From contig NZ_MDDC01000012.1 of assembly GCF_001875325.1 (NCBI RefSeq), forward strand, positions 1 to 64,000: a DNA stretch of 64,000 nt. The letters run 5' to 3'. Every line of letters begins with the position of its first letter. The first letter of the stretch is position 1. Made by a program: the position numbers and the translations under genes. Source of the stretch: Neomoorella thermoacetica (GTDB lineage: Bacteria; Bacillota; DSM-521; Neomoorellales; Neomoorellaceae). Below the pieces are notes generated by a model. It was not told where the DNA came from and did no database searches. It saw only the letters and a list, made by a program, of their open reading frames with translations. Below are positions 16,713 through 24,994 of this stretch, in pieces.

Positions 16713-17861
16713 CTACAGCGCCCACAGTTCCTGGACGCACTCTTTAAAGGCGGTTACGGTGGGGTCGATCTCCGCCGGGGTATTCAGGGCCCCCAGGCTG
16801 ATGCGGATGGCGCCGTCCTGGCGCCAGCGTTCCAGGTGCAGGGCCTGGAGGACGTGGCTGGCGCTCTCCCTGCGGGAGTGGCAGGCCGAACCGGTGGAAA
16901 CGTAGATGCCCCGCTGCTCCAGCATGTGGATCAGGACCTCGGCCCGCACCCCCGGGAAGGAGATGTTGAGGATATTAGGGGCGCCTTCCTCGGGTGCAGG
17001 GCCGTTGATGACGGCGCCGGGTATCTCGGCCACCAGCCGCCGGGCGAGCTCGAGCTTTATCTCCTGCATCCTGGCAGTCCGCTCAGCGAAGCCGGTCGCG
17101 GCCAGGTGGGCGGCGACGCCGAAACCGGCTATGCCCGCGGTGTTTTCGGTCCCGGCCCGCCGGCCGGTTTCCTGATCGCCGCCCAGCAGCAGGGGCTCCA
17201 GCCGCAAACCTTCCTTTATGTACAGGGCGCCCACACCCTTGGGGCCGTGGATTTTATGGCCGCTCAAGGACATCAGGTCGATGCCGGCTTCCTGGCAGTT
17301 GAGGGGTATCTTGCCGTAGCCCTGGATGTGATCGACGTGAAGGACGGCTTGGCTGCGGCTGTGGACCAGGCGGGCGATATCAGCTACAGGTTGCCGGGAA
17401 CCCACCTCGTTGTTGACACTCATGACGCTCACCAGGATGGTGTCCTCCCGCAGGGCCGCTTCCAGGTCAGCCAGGCGGATGACCCCCCGGGGGTCAGGCG
17501 GCAGGTAGGTTACTTCAAAGCCGTCGGCTTCGAGCCGCCGGCAGGTGACCAGGATGGATGGGTGTTCGATGGCCGTGGTGATCAGGTGTCTGCCCTGGCG
17601 CCGCCGTGCCCGGGCCAGGCCCCGGAGGGCCCAGTTGTTGGCCTCGGTGCCGCCGGAGGTGAAGTAGATCTCCGTGGGCCGGGCGCCGATGAGGCCGGCC
17701 ACCTGGCGCCGGGCTTCGCCCAGGGCCTTTTCCGCCCTTATCCCCAGGCCGTGGAGGGAAGAGGGGTTGCCGTAGTTTTCCGCCAGCATTTCCTTCATGG
17801 CGGTTACTACCTCGGGTAAAGCCGCTGTGGTGGCACTGTTATCGAGGTAAATAATGGACAA
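16713..17861 (-). CDS. Cysteine desulfurase (NifS/IscS family)
   Basis: About 382 residues, a PLP enzyme that releases sulfur from cysteine as an enzyme-bound persulfide. Seen: YLDNSATTAALPEV, NPSSLHGLG, TSGGTEANNWAL, the PLP lysine in SLSGHKIHGPKGVG and the active Cys in STGSACHSRRESASHVL. The flexible loop is of the longer NifS/IscS type. Two TTG codons are possible starts; the one at 17861 has GGGAGG eight bases upstream. It forms a two-gene unit with thiI, so tRNA thiolation is the probable main job; Fe-S assembly is also possible. Confidence 0.93.
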   Translation of the reverse strand: MSIIYLDNSATTAALPEVVTAMKEMLAENYGNPSSLHGLGIRAEKALGEARRQVAGLIGARPTEIYFTSGGTEANNWALRGLARARRRQGRHLITTAIEHPSILVTCRRLEADGFEVTYLPPDPRGVIRLADLEAALREDTILVSVMSVNNEVGSRQPVADIARLVHSRSQAVLHVDHIQGYGKIPLNCQEAGIDLMSLSGHKIHGPKGVGALYIKEGLRLEPLLLGGDQETGRRAGTENTAGIAGFGVAAHLAATGFAERTARMQEIKLELARRLVAEIPGAVINGPAPEEGAPNILNISFPGVRAEVLIHMLEQRGIYVSTGSACHSRRESASHVLQALHLERWRQDGAIRISLGALNTPAEIDPTVTAFKECVQELWAL

Positions 17862-18018
17862 AACCAATACCTCCCAGGGAGTATGTCATTGTTGATACCG
17901 GCGCGGGATCCCTGCTAGTATTATACAACAAAAGGCACTACCTTAAAGGCCCTTTGCACCACTCCCATTACGCCTGCATATTGTAAAGTACAATCGTCAC
18001 CTGCGGGGAGTGGCGCCT

Positions 18019-19020
18019 ATGCAAAGGGTGGAAAAGGCTCTATCCAGGCATCAATTAGAACTTCTGAGCCTGCCCAACGTCGTCGGGGTAGGCAAGGGTT
18101 TTAAGAGCGTGCGCGGCGAAGTGACCCAGAAGCCGGCATTAATTATCATGGTGGAGAAGAAACTGCCTGCCAGTAGATTAGAGCGGGGGGCCAGGGTGCC
18201 CCAGGTTTTAGATGAGGCGGAAACCGACGTCCTGGAGGTTGGTGAACTCCGCCTCCTGGCCCGCACCGATTACCGGCGGCCGGCCCAGCCGGGGATGAGT
18301 ATCGGTCACTATAAGATTACGGCCGGTACCTTCGGGGCGGTGGTGAAAGACCGGAAGACGGGGGAACCCCTCATCCTTTCCAACAACCATGTCCTGGCCA
18401 ACATTACGAACGGCAGCGACGGCCGGGCCAGCGTCGGTGATCCCATCCTCCAGCCCGGCCCCTATGACGGCGGCACCGGCGAGCAGGTAATCGGCTACCT
18501 GGAACGCTTTGTCCCCATCAACCCGGTCGTCCAGGAGGTAACCTGCAGCAAGGCCCTGCGCTTCGAGCGCGCCCTTAACCGGCTAGTTCAGCTGGTCCGG
18601 CCCTACTATCAGGTGCGGATGCAGAAAATAACGGCCGCCGCCAACATCGTTGACTGCGCTGTGGCCAGACCGGTAAAGAAGGACGCCATTACACCGGAGA
18701 TCCTGGAGCTGGGGCCGGTGCGGGGGGTGCGGGAGCCCCAGCTGGGTATGGAAATAGTAAAGAGCGGGCGCTCCAGTGGCGTCACCCGCTCCACCATTAA
18801 GGTTCTCCAGGCTACTGTCAAGGTGGTTTTAGAGGAGGGCCTGACCGGCCTCTTCAGCGAACAGTTTGTCACCGGACCCATTGCCCAGCCGGGAGACAGC
18901 GGCTCCCTCATCCTGGATAAGGAGAACTACGCCGTCGGCCTTCTCTTTGCCGGCTCCGACCAGACCACCATCGGCAACTATATCCAGAACGTCCTGGATG
19001 AGCTGGATGTGGAGTTTTAA
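18019..19020 (+). CDS. Nal1-like trypsin-fold serine peptidase homologue
   Basis: About 333 residues. After a domain starting HQLELLSLPNVVGVGKGFK, a trypsin-type core is visible: His in LILSNNHVLA (about residue 125), Asp in AANIVDCAVARP and Ser in AQPGDSGSLIL (about 293). No signal peptide, so cytoplasmic unless exported otherwise. Similar bacterial proteins have the Nal1-type arrangement. The triad is complete, so activity is plausible; target unknown. GGGGAG is eight bases before the ATG at 18019. It is a single gene, divergent from the desulfurase. Confidence 0.75.
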   Translation: MQRVEKALSRHQLELLSLPNVVGVGKGFKSVRGEVTQKPALIIMVEKKLPASRLERGARVPQVLDEAETDVLEVGELRLLARTDYRRPAQPGMSIGHYKITAGTFGAVVKDRKTGEPLILSNNHVLANITNGSDGRASVGDPILQPGPYDGGTGEQVIGYLERFVPINPVVQEVTCSKALRFERALNRLVQLVRPYYQVRMQKITAAANIVDCAVARPVKKDAITPEILELGPVRGVREPQLGMEIVKSGRSSGVTRSTIKVLQATVKVVLEEGLTGLFSEQFVTGPIAQPGDSGSLILDKENYAVGLLFAGSDQTTIGNYIQNVLDELDVEF

Positions 19021-19082
19021 CTGCTGGCGGCTGCCTGGTACGGCCCGCCGCGCCGGGTCGGCCGGGGGCTGCGGGGTAGCGG

Positions 19083-20462
19083 CTACATGGTGAGCTGGCC
19101 GCCGGGCACGTCGATTATCTGCAGCACTTTTTCTTCCTCGCCGGTCAGGGCATTGATATAGGTGAGGTAATAGGTGTTGTCCATTTTGGTTTTAACCTCG
19201 TAGGTTAACTTCTCCTGACCCCCGGGCAAGGGGATGAGGGCCAGCTTGACGCCTTCAACCTTGATCCCGGGGCTTATTTTGGCCCGGGCCTGCTCCGGTG
19301 TCAGTTTCGGCCGGGGCAACTCCCGTTTATGGTGGGCCATATAATAGGGCGTGGCGTCCCAGCCGGTTATTTCGCCGTTGTCCAGGGCGACCTTAACCTT
19401 CACCTGGTCCGGGTAGAGGATGACATCCCCTTCCCTGGCGGCAAAGGTAATGACCTGGTTGTTATCGGTGCGTACCGTGTAGGTCGGCTCCATCCCGGGG
19501 AAACCCTGGGCCTGGAGAAAAGCCCTGGCCTTTTCCAGGGCCGCGGCGGCGTCCAGGGTAGGAGCCCCAACGGGGCGGGTGTTCAACAGGGACACGATCT
19601 GGCCGCCCTGCTTGCTGACGTCTATATGGATCGTCACATTGGGCCGCCTGCTATCCAGCAGCCGGAGGGAAAAGGTAGGGATGCGGCCGTTGCTGGTGCG
19701 GGTGGCCTGGACCCGGTAATTGCTGTTACTGGCGGCGTTGCTGAAGTTAAGCGCCCGCCGCTCAGCCTCGGCCTGGGTTACCTCGCCGGCGCCCAACCCC
19801 AGGGGTCGCTGTTTCTCCAGGTGATCGGAGAAGGGACCGTCGTAGTTCAGGCTGGGGAGAGTCTGCAGGCGCCGGTCGGTGTTGACGAAGCCATCCAGAG
19901 GGCCGGGCCGTGCCTCCACCGGAAGGGCCCGGCCGGCTATGGTCCGCGGCAGGGACGGCATCCTGATGCCGTAAAAGCTGCTCCAGCGCACAGACTTGCC
20001 GGTCACCTGCCCCTCGGTCTGGTGCAGGTCGGCGGCCAGTCGCCCCATTTCTTCCCGCAGGCTGGCCAGTTGCTGCCTTTCCTGGGGGGTCATTTCTTCG
20101 CCCCGGGCCAGTTTTTGCGCCAGGTAGTTACTGTAATCGCTGGCCTGGGACAGGAATTTACTGGTATTCACCGGTTTGAAACCGGGAGTGGGAAGCTGGC
20201 TCAGGGAGTGTTGTGCCGCAGCCGCCTGGTTCCAGGCCTCCGTCAGGTGGACGGCCTGCTGGCGGGGGGAACTGCTGGCCAGGGATTTGCCCATACTTAC
20301 CTGGGCCTGTTCGACATAGTTCAGGAGATTATAAAAATCACGCTGGCCGCCGGCCTCGACGGCGTTGGCCAGGGTTAGCCGGTTGGCCCTTTCCCAGAGA
20401 CCCCAGCCGATCGCCAGCAGGAGGGCCAGGGAAAGGAGTATGGTTGAAAGCCTGCGTGCCAA
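19083..20462 (-). CDS. ypeB: Germination protein YpeB
   Basis: About 459 residues. N-terminal membrane anchor (STILLSLALLLAIGWGLWERA), a helical domain with NLLNYVEQAQVSMGKSL and FLSQASDYSNYLAQKLARGE, then C-terminal PepSY-like repeats (ALEKARAFLQAQGFPGMEPTY and KLTPEQARAKI). YpeB lies in the spore and is needed for the location and stability of the cortex-lytic enzyme SleB. It follows sleB by 42 bases in one operon. TTG at 20462 has AGGAAGG six bases upstream; GTG at 20471 overlaps that site. Expected to be expressed in the forespore, though I did not identify a sigma-G promoter. Confidence 0.93.
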   Translation of the reverse strand: MARRLSTILLSLALLLAIGWGLWERANRLTLANAVEAGGQRDFYNLLNYVEQAQVSMGKSLASSSPRQQAVHLTEAWNQAAAAQHSLSQLPTPGFKPVNTSKFLSQASDYSNYLAQKLARGEEMTPQERQQLASLREEMGRLAADLHQTEGQVTGKSVRWSSFYGIRMPSLPRTIAGRALPVEARPGPLDGFVNTDRRLQTLPSLNYDGPFSDHLEKQRPLGLGAGEVTQAEAERRALNFSNAASNSNYRVQATRTSNGRIPTFSLRLLDSRRPNVTIHIDVSKQGGQIVSLLNTRPVGAPTLDAAAALEKARAFLQAQGFPGMEPTYTVRTDNNQVITFAAREGDVILYPDQVKVKVALDNGEITGWDATPYYMAHHKRELPRPKLTPEQARAKISPGIKVEGVKLALIPLPGGQEKLTYEVKTKMDNTYYLTYINALTGEEEKVLQIIDVPGGQLTM

Positions 20463-20504
20463 GTTGAGCACCTTCCTTTTTTATTTGGTTTATTTGGGAT
20501 TTGC

Positions 20505-20996
20505 TTAACGGGCGAAGACATGGCGGCCGATCTGGGTGAGAATGTTCCTGCTCCAGATCCAGGGGCTGACTTCCTTGGCCGGGTTCCAGAAAAACAGGGC
20601 CCCGTAGGTTGGATCCCAGCCGTTCAGGGCGTCGGCCGCCGCCCGGCTGGCGGATGCCAGGTTCGTGACCTGCCAGATAAGGCCGTTGCTTACGCTCTCG
20701 AAGGCCCAGGGTTCAAAGATGACGCCGCTGATGGTGGAAGGGAAAAGGGGGCTGCGGACCCGGTTGAGGACGACGGCGCCCACGGCCACCTGGCCTTCGT
20801 ATGGTTCGTCACCGGCCTCGGCGGCAATCAGCCTGGCCAGGAGGTTCATTTCATCGCTGGTGCCTACCGGCGTCCCGGCCTGGGTGGGGATGGCGCCGGG
20901 GGCCTGTCCCTGGCGGTGATACTGCCACAGGGCGGCACTGAGCAGGGTGGCTGCCAGGAGTACCGGCAATAGTAAGCGCAGGCGACGAGGAAGCAT
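20505..20996 (-). CDS. sleB: Spore cortex-lytic enzyme SleB, catalytic domain only
   Basis: 163 residues. N-terminal membrane or signal segment (LLLPVLLAATLLSAALW), then the Hydrolase_2 domain: MNLLARLIAAEAGDEPYEGQVAVGAVVLNR with the catalytic Glu, FPSTISGVIFEPWAFE and DPTYGALFFWNP. It is a lytic transglycosylase that degrades cortex peptidoglycan during germination. Bacillus SleB is about 300 residues with an N-terminal peptidoglycan-binding domain; that domain is absent here. GGAGG lies before the ATG. The partner ypeB follows. Confidence 0.92.
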   Translation of the reverse strand: MLPRRLRLLLPVLLAATLLSAALWQYHRQGQAPGAIPTQAGTPVGTSDEMNLLARLIAAEAGDEPYEGQVAVGAVVLNRVRSPLFPSTISGVIFEPWAFESVSNGLIWQVTNLASASRAAADALNGWDPTYGALFFWNPAKEVSPWIWSRNILTQIGRHVFAR

Positions 20997-21061
20997 GGTC
21001 TTTTCCTCCTTAATTTGTTTTTCAGCCTTAGTGTGGATAGGCAGCCGTGACCTTATACAAT

Positions 21062-21085
21062 AAAAAAGAGCGCCCGGGGGCGCTC
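21062..21085 (-). terminator. Terminator after the 21087 gene
   Basis: Minus-strand 8-bp stem GAGCGCCC/GGGCGCTC (21068-21075 and 21078-21085) with a two-base centre, followed by TTTTTTATTG. It separates the unknown gene from sleB-ypeB. Confidence 0.85.
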
Positions 21086-21086
21086 G

Positions 21087-21491
21087 CTAGCTATTGCGAA
21101 ACCGGTTACCGCGGCTATAATGTTGCGGCGTTTTTTCCTCCTGGGTGTTTTCCTCCCCGGCCTCCTTTTCCCGGGCAGCCTTGCTCTCTTTGGCGCTCAT
21201 AAGTAGATTCATCAGGCTCGTTATCAGGGCGGGGTTTTTGCCCAGGAGACCGGCGAGCTCACCTGGTACTTTCAGGTTTCCGGACCCCGCCTGCCCCAGC
21301 ACGGCGTTTAGTGCCTCCTGAATGGCGTTGCCGGCCCGTGCCGGGACGTTGACGTTGCCGTTGAGGAGATTCAATATTCCCAGGAGATCTACCAGGCCTA
21401 CCAGACCGGCCAGTTCATTGAAGCCCAGGGACTGTTGTTGCTGGGGGCCCAGCAGTTGCATCAGCACCTCGACCAGATCGGTTTTCTCCAA
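21087..21491 (-). CDS. Unrecognised small protein with hydrophobic repeats
   Basis: About 134 residues. Seen: a Leu-rich core (FNELAGLVGLVDLLGILNLLNGN) that could be amphipathic helices, a second helix LAGLLGKNPALITSLMNLLMS, and a charged C-terminal tail KESKAAREKEAGEENTQEEK. Start is inferred at the TTG at 21491, after GAGGGGTGG; the longer frame to 21581 has Cys-rich non-coding-like sequence. No family recognised. It sits beside the sleB-ypeB operon, so a spore role is possible but not shown. Confidence 0.6.
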   Translation of the reverse strand: MEKTDLVEVLMQLLGPQQQQSLGFNELAGLVGLVDLLGILNLLNGNVNVPARAGNAIQEALNAVLGQAGSGNLKVPGELAGLLGKNPALITSLMNLLMSAKESKAAREKEAGEENTQEEKTPQHYSRGNRFRNS

Positions 21492-21658
21492 TCCCGCCAC
21501 CCCTCTTTGGCAAAAATTGCAGGCATTTGGCCTCCTCAATTTAAATATATGCGCCGGCGGGGGATTACTGCGCTGCACCAACCCTTTCTTACCTGCATAT
21601 TTTTAACTAAAGAGGATTTCGTTTACTTCACTAACTCAAAAGATAGGGGGGTACACAG

Positions 21659-21892
21659 GTGAGTGACCATATCGTCGATCCCAATCTCCTGGCCGTTATC
21701 CAGAGCCTGAAGCCCTATATGAACAACCGGGCTTTACAGTGCACCGAGTTGGTGGAAACTCTGCTGGAGGTCCTTGCCAGCGAGCAGGCGCGGCGGGCCC
21801 AGGAGAAGCTTAAGAATTTGCGGGCGGAATATAAGCAAACAATCAAGGCGGCCGGGTTACAGAAGAAAGACTTCAGTAAAAATGATAAATGA
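21659..21892 (+). CDS. Unrecognised 77-residue helical protein
   Basis: GTG start with a GGGGGG run upstream. Predicted mostly helical: NLLAVIQSLKPYMNNRALQ, then TELVETLLEVLASEQARRAQEKLKNLRAEYKQTI, which looks like a coiled coil, and a basic tail. It is divergent from the 21087 gene and the two N-termini are 167 bases apart. The two share the style of small helical proteins around sporulation genes. Function unknown. A hairpin with a T run (about 21904-21935) follows. Confidence 0.6.
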   Translation: MSDHIVDPNLLAVIQSLKPYMNNRALQCTELVETLLEVLASEQARRAQEKLKNLRAEYKQTIKAAGLQKKDFSKNDK

Positions 21893-22001
21893 GAGGATGG
21901 CCAGAGAGGGCGGGACCCTTTCTCTCTTTTTTTAATCCTGATTTTACTGCTGCTGTCCACCGGCAGTTTCCCCGGGCCCGGCACCTCTCCAGGTAGTAAC
22001 C

Positions 22002-22412
22002 CTAACAATAGTGCAAACGAACGCGGGCCGGCCTGGAGCCGGCATCCCGGCCGGCAGGGTGGGTGGCCGTCATGGCAGCTGCCGGGGCGGCGTTTCCTGG
22101 TACCGGCCCGTAACCCCCGGATTTTCCGGTAGGTCCGGCAGGAGTTGTTCCGGGGCCGGGCCCGGCGGCCGGGAGCCTTTCTCCGGTGGGGGGCCGCTGG
22201 GGGGAGTGGACGACGGTCAGGCTGTTTAAGATTATCTCTTCTTCCCAGGTCAGCCGGCCGTTTTCGTACCGCCGGCGGCGGATTTCGGCCCTGGGGATAA
22301 AGGCCGAGACTTCATGGGGCAGGTCGTAAGTCAGGCGTCGGATAACCCGGATGACGGCATTATCGACGTGAAGTTCCACTTCGTCAGTGTTCAGGTGGCA
22401 GTCAGGCAGCAA
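22002..22412 (-). CDS. Unrecognised protein with a Pro/Gly-rich tail
   Basis: About 136 residues. N-terminal 80 residues appear folded: LNTDEVELHVDNAVIRVIRRLTYD followed by AFIPRAEIRRRRYENGRLTWEEEIILNSLTVVHS. The remainder is a low-complexity Pro/Gly/Ala/Thr tail ending in HYC. Start is TTG at 22412 behind a very strong AAAGGAGGTG. No family recognised. Convergent with the 21659 gene. Confidence 0.55.
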   Translation of the reverse strand: MLPDCHLNTDEVELHVDNAVIRVIRRLTYDLPHEVSAFIPRAEIRRRRYENGRLTWEEEIILNSLTVVHSPQRPPTGERLPAAGPGPGTTPAGPTGKSGGYGPVPGNAAPAAAMTATHPAGRDAGSRPARVRLHYC

Positions 22413-22460
22413 GGGAGACACCTCCTTTGCTGCCAGTATATGTCACGTAACGTATGGTTG

Positions 22461-22503
22461 TAAAAAAATGATGGCCGGTCCTTTTCCCGGGACCGGCCAT
22501 CAT
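22461..22503 (-). terminator. Terminator after the FmdB-like gene
   Basis: 14-bp perfect stem, ATGATGGCCGGTCC with GGACCGGCCATCAT (22468-22481 and 22490-22503), followed on the minus strand by a run of T residues. It directly abuts the stop codon. Confidence 0.92.
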
Positions 22504-22743
22504 TTAACTGGCTTTGCTGACTTCAGAGGTTTTACTCTCTTCCTTGGCTTTGTTCTTATATTCCTGGCTGCGGTTTTCAGTGGTGTAGAAACCGCCGGCC
22601 TTGTAGATAACACCGATGTTTTGGCTGATTATCCGGTGCACCGGACCCCCGCAGGTGGGGCATTCCGTTAGCGGCGGCGCGGTTATTCTCTGTTCTTTTT
22701 CAAATACACCACATTTGGCACATCTATACTCGTATACTGGCAT
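22504..22743 (-). CDS. FmdB-family zinc-ribbon protein
   Basis: 79 residues. MPVYEYRCAKCGVFEKEQ and CPTCGGPVHRIISQN give two CxxC pairs that form a zinc ribbon, the standard FmdB/CxxC regulatory family start. A charged Lys/Glu tail follows. Start is ATG at 22743 with GGAGGTGG upstream; longer forms lose the family N-terminus. Family members are small regulators or metal-binding proteins with poorly known roles. It is a single gene with its own terminator. Confidence 0.85.
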   Translation of the reverse strand: MPVYEYRCAKCGVFEKEQRITAPPLTECPTCGGPVHRIISQNIGVIYKAGGFYTTENRSQEYKNKAKEESKTSEVSKAS

Positions 22744-23083
22744 GGCTACCACCTCCGCTGATCGATATAGTTCCAGCATTGGTTATACGCCAGGAACCTT
22801 AATTTGTCAAGACCAGGCAGTCGTGCAGGCGGTGGCCGTGAGGTTGAAGAGGGGTTTGAGCGAGTATGTTATGATTAAAGAGGAAGGACAATAAAGGAAA
22901 AATCGGGCCGGAAAGAAGCTGAAGCGAGGTTTCATAATCCGCGAGGACCAGGGAGTGAGCAAGACGTGGCAGCCTGGAGTGAAGTTATTTTCAGGGTAGT
23001 TACCGGGCGCTTGAAGAAGGATTCGGCTCCTGCGTGGCGAATATCTTCTTTTTGTAACCTTCAGGGGAAGAAGGGATTTTGTT

Positions 23084-24994
23084 TTGTCACATTGGCGTTA
23101 CCGGCCGTTGCTGTGGGCCGTGATTATTCTGGCGACTCTGGCGGCGGGGGTGGTGGTCGTCAACAGGGTCCGCCTGGAGGAGGCCAATAAGGCCGTAACG
23201 GTGGCGGTGGACTTCCAGCAGGTGCAAGAGCTGGCCAGGTGGAGCGGCTTGACGACCAGGGAAACCCTCATCCGCCTGCAGCAGCAGGGAGTAAATGCCG
23301 TCCTTTTCAAAGAACCGACTATTGCCGATCTCCAGCAGGAAATCTGGGTTAAACCCGGGGATGAAGCGATCACCTCCTTCCCTGCGGCCCTCCAGGGGCA
23401 GGTAAGGCACGACTATACCTATCTCTTTACCCGGGATCGGGAGCTGGCCGGACAACTGGAGCTCCAGCTGGATAATAAAGTCCCGGGCCGGATTCAGGTA
23501 CTTGACGGCCCGGGCTTTACCGCCCTGGGGGTACCCCTGGCGGTCCAGGAATTAGGGAATCTGGGCCTGGGGTTCCCGGTTAAAGACCTGGAAATGGCCC
23601 GCCAGCTCGGTCTCTTAATTGTTCCCCAGGTAAAGAACTGGTACGGCGCCAACCCGGCGACCCTGGCGGCGACCCTGCGGCCCCTGGCCGTCTACAGGGA
23701 TGATCTTGCCGCCCTGCTTTTTTCCGATAAAGACCTGCCCGGTTACCCTCGCTATCTGGTTAACCTGGCGGCTCAGGTAGACCAGCTCCAGGTACCGGTG
23801 GGATTGGTAGAGTTCTTCCCCCAGACGGGGATCAACCAGCTGGTCATGCTCCTGGATAAAAGGGCCATCCGGGTGCATAGCATCAGCGCCGAGGAAATCA
23901 ATACCATGTCTCCGGCGGCGGCCCTGGAACGACTTGAGCTGGCGGCCCGGGAGCGGAACGCGCGCCTCCTCATTGTCCGGTTCAGGTTTGCTCCGGGTTC
24001 GGCCAGCTGGCTGGAGGACAACCTTAATTTTGTGGGCAAAGTAAGTAACATGCTGGCGGCCGACGGCCTGTCCACGGGCCGGGCCCTGCCCTTCGCCGCC
24101 TTTCCTTACTCGCGGTTATGGGTATTTTTAATCGGCCTGGGGATCCTGGCGGCCGGGGTCCTGCTCCTGGCGGAGCTGGGCCTCGAAGGTCCGGCTCTGG
24201 TCCTCGGTTTCCTGGGACTCCTGGCCTGGACGGGAGTCCTGGGCTTGAACTACCAGGTATTGCTGGCGCGGAAGATTATGGCCCTGGGGGCGGCGATTAT
24301 TTTCCCGACCCTGGGCCTGTTCACGGCCTGGTCGCCGGAGCCCCGTAGTTTGCGAACCGGTGTGGCCATTTTACTGCGTACGGCCCTCATCTCCCTGCTG
24401 GGGGCGGTAGCCATCGCTGCCATCCTGGCTGATAATACCTTCATCCTTAAAATCAATCAATTTAGCGGCGTCAAGATCGCTTTTATCGTACCCCTGGTTA
24501 TCTTTGCCGCGGGGGTTATTATACGCCGGGAGGGGCGGCGCACCGGGACTATCCTCAGGGGCTGGCTTGATGCCGGGTTGACTGTGAAACTTGTGATCCT
24601 GGCGGTGGTTATTGCCGCCGCCGGCCTGGTTTATATCAGCCGCAGTGGTAATGAAGGGGTGGGGCTCCTGCCCTTTGAAGGGCAGATGCGGTCTTTCCTG
24701 GGCAATGTTTTGCTGGCCCGGCCGCGGACCAAGGAGTTTCTCCTGGGCTATCCCTTCCTGCTCCTGAGCCTGACCCTGGGTTACCAGCACCGTTACCTGC
24801 TCCTGTGGCTCCTGGGCCTGGTAGGGCAGATATCCCTGGTCAACACCTACTGCCACCTTCATATTCCCTTCCTTATTTCCCTGATCAGGACCTTTAACGG
24901 CCTCTGGCTGGGCCTCCTGATCGGCGTCCTGCTGGTTCTGGCAGTCCGCCAGGCCGGGCGTTTCTGGAGGAGGGACAGGATTTGGCCAGGGTAG
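23084..24994 (+). CDS. DUF5693 polytopic membrane protein
   Basis: 636 residues. N-terminal membrane anchor (PLLWAVIILATLAAGVVVV), a large extracellular domain to about residue 340 (DFQQVQELARWSGLTTRETLIRL and DGPGFTALGVPL), then about eight to ten membrane helices. DUF5693 proteins are conserved in Clostridia next to csaB; their job is unknown, but the context points to wall polymer synthesis or export. TTG start with AAGGGA eight bases before it. Its last 13 bases overlap csaB, so they are coupled. The 190 bases upstream (22893-23083) hold no supported gene. Confidence 0.82.
   Translation: MSHWRYRPLLWAVIILATLAAGVVVVNRVRLEEANKAVTVAVDFQQVQELARWSGLTTRETLIRLQQQGVNAVLFKEPTIADLQQEIWVKPGDEAITSFPAALQGQVRHDYTYLFTRDRELAGQLELQLDNKVPGRIQVLDGPGFTALGVPLAVQELGNLGLGFPVKDLEMARQLGLLIVPQVKNWYGANPATLAATLRPLAVYRDDLAALLFSDKDLPGYPRYLVNLAAQVDQLQVPVGLVEFFPQTGINQLVMLLDKRAIRVHSISAEEINTMSPAAALERLELAARERNARLLIVRFRFAPGSASWLEDNLNFVGKVSNMLAADGLSTGRALPFAAFPYSRLWVFLIGLGILAAGVLLLAELGLEGPALVLGFLGLLAWTGVLGLNYQVLLARKIMALGAAIIFPTLGLFTAWSPEPRSLRTGVAILLRTALISLLGAVAIAAILADNTFILKINQFSGVKIAFIVPLVIFAAGVIIRREGRRTGTILRGWLDAGLTVKLVILAVVIAAAGLVYISRSGNEGVGLLPFEGQMRSFLGNVLLARPRTKEFLLGYPFLLLSLTLGYQHRYLLLWLLGLVGQISLVNTYCHLHIPFLISLIRTFNGLWLGLLIGVLLVLAVRQAGRFWRRDRIWPG

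Noticed and set aside
23084-23400. Riboswitch upstream of the DUF5693 gene
   Set aside because: No conserved riboswitch elements were found at 22893-23083; only weak secondary structure.
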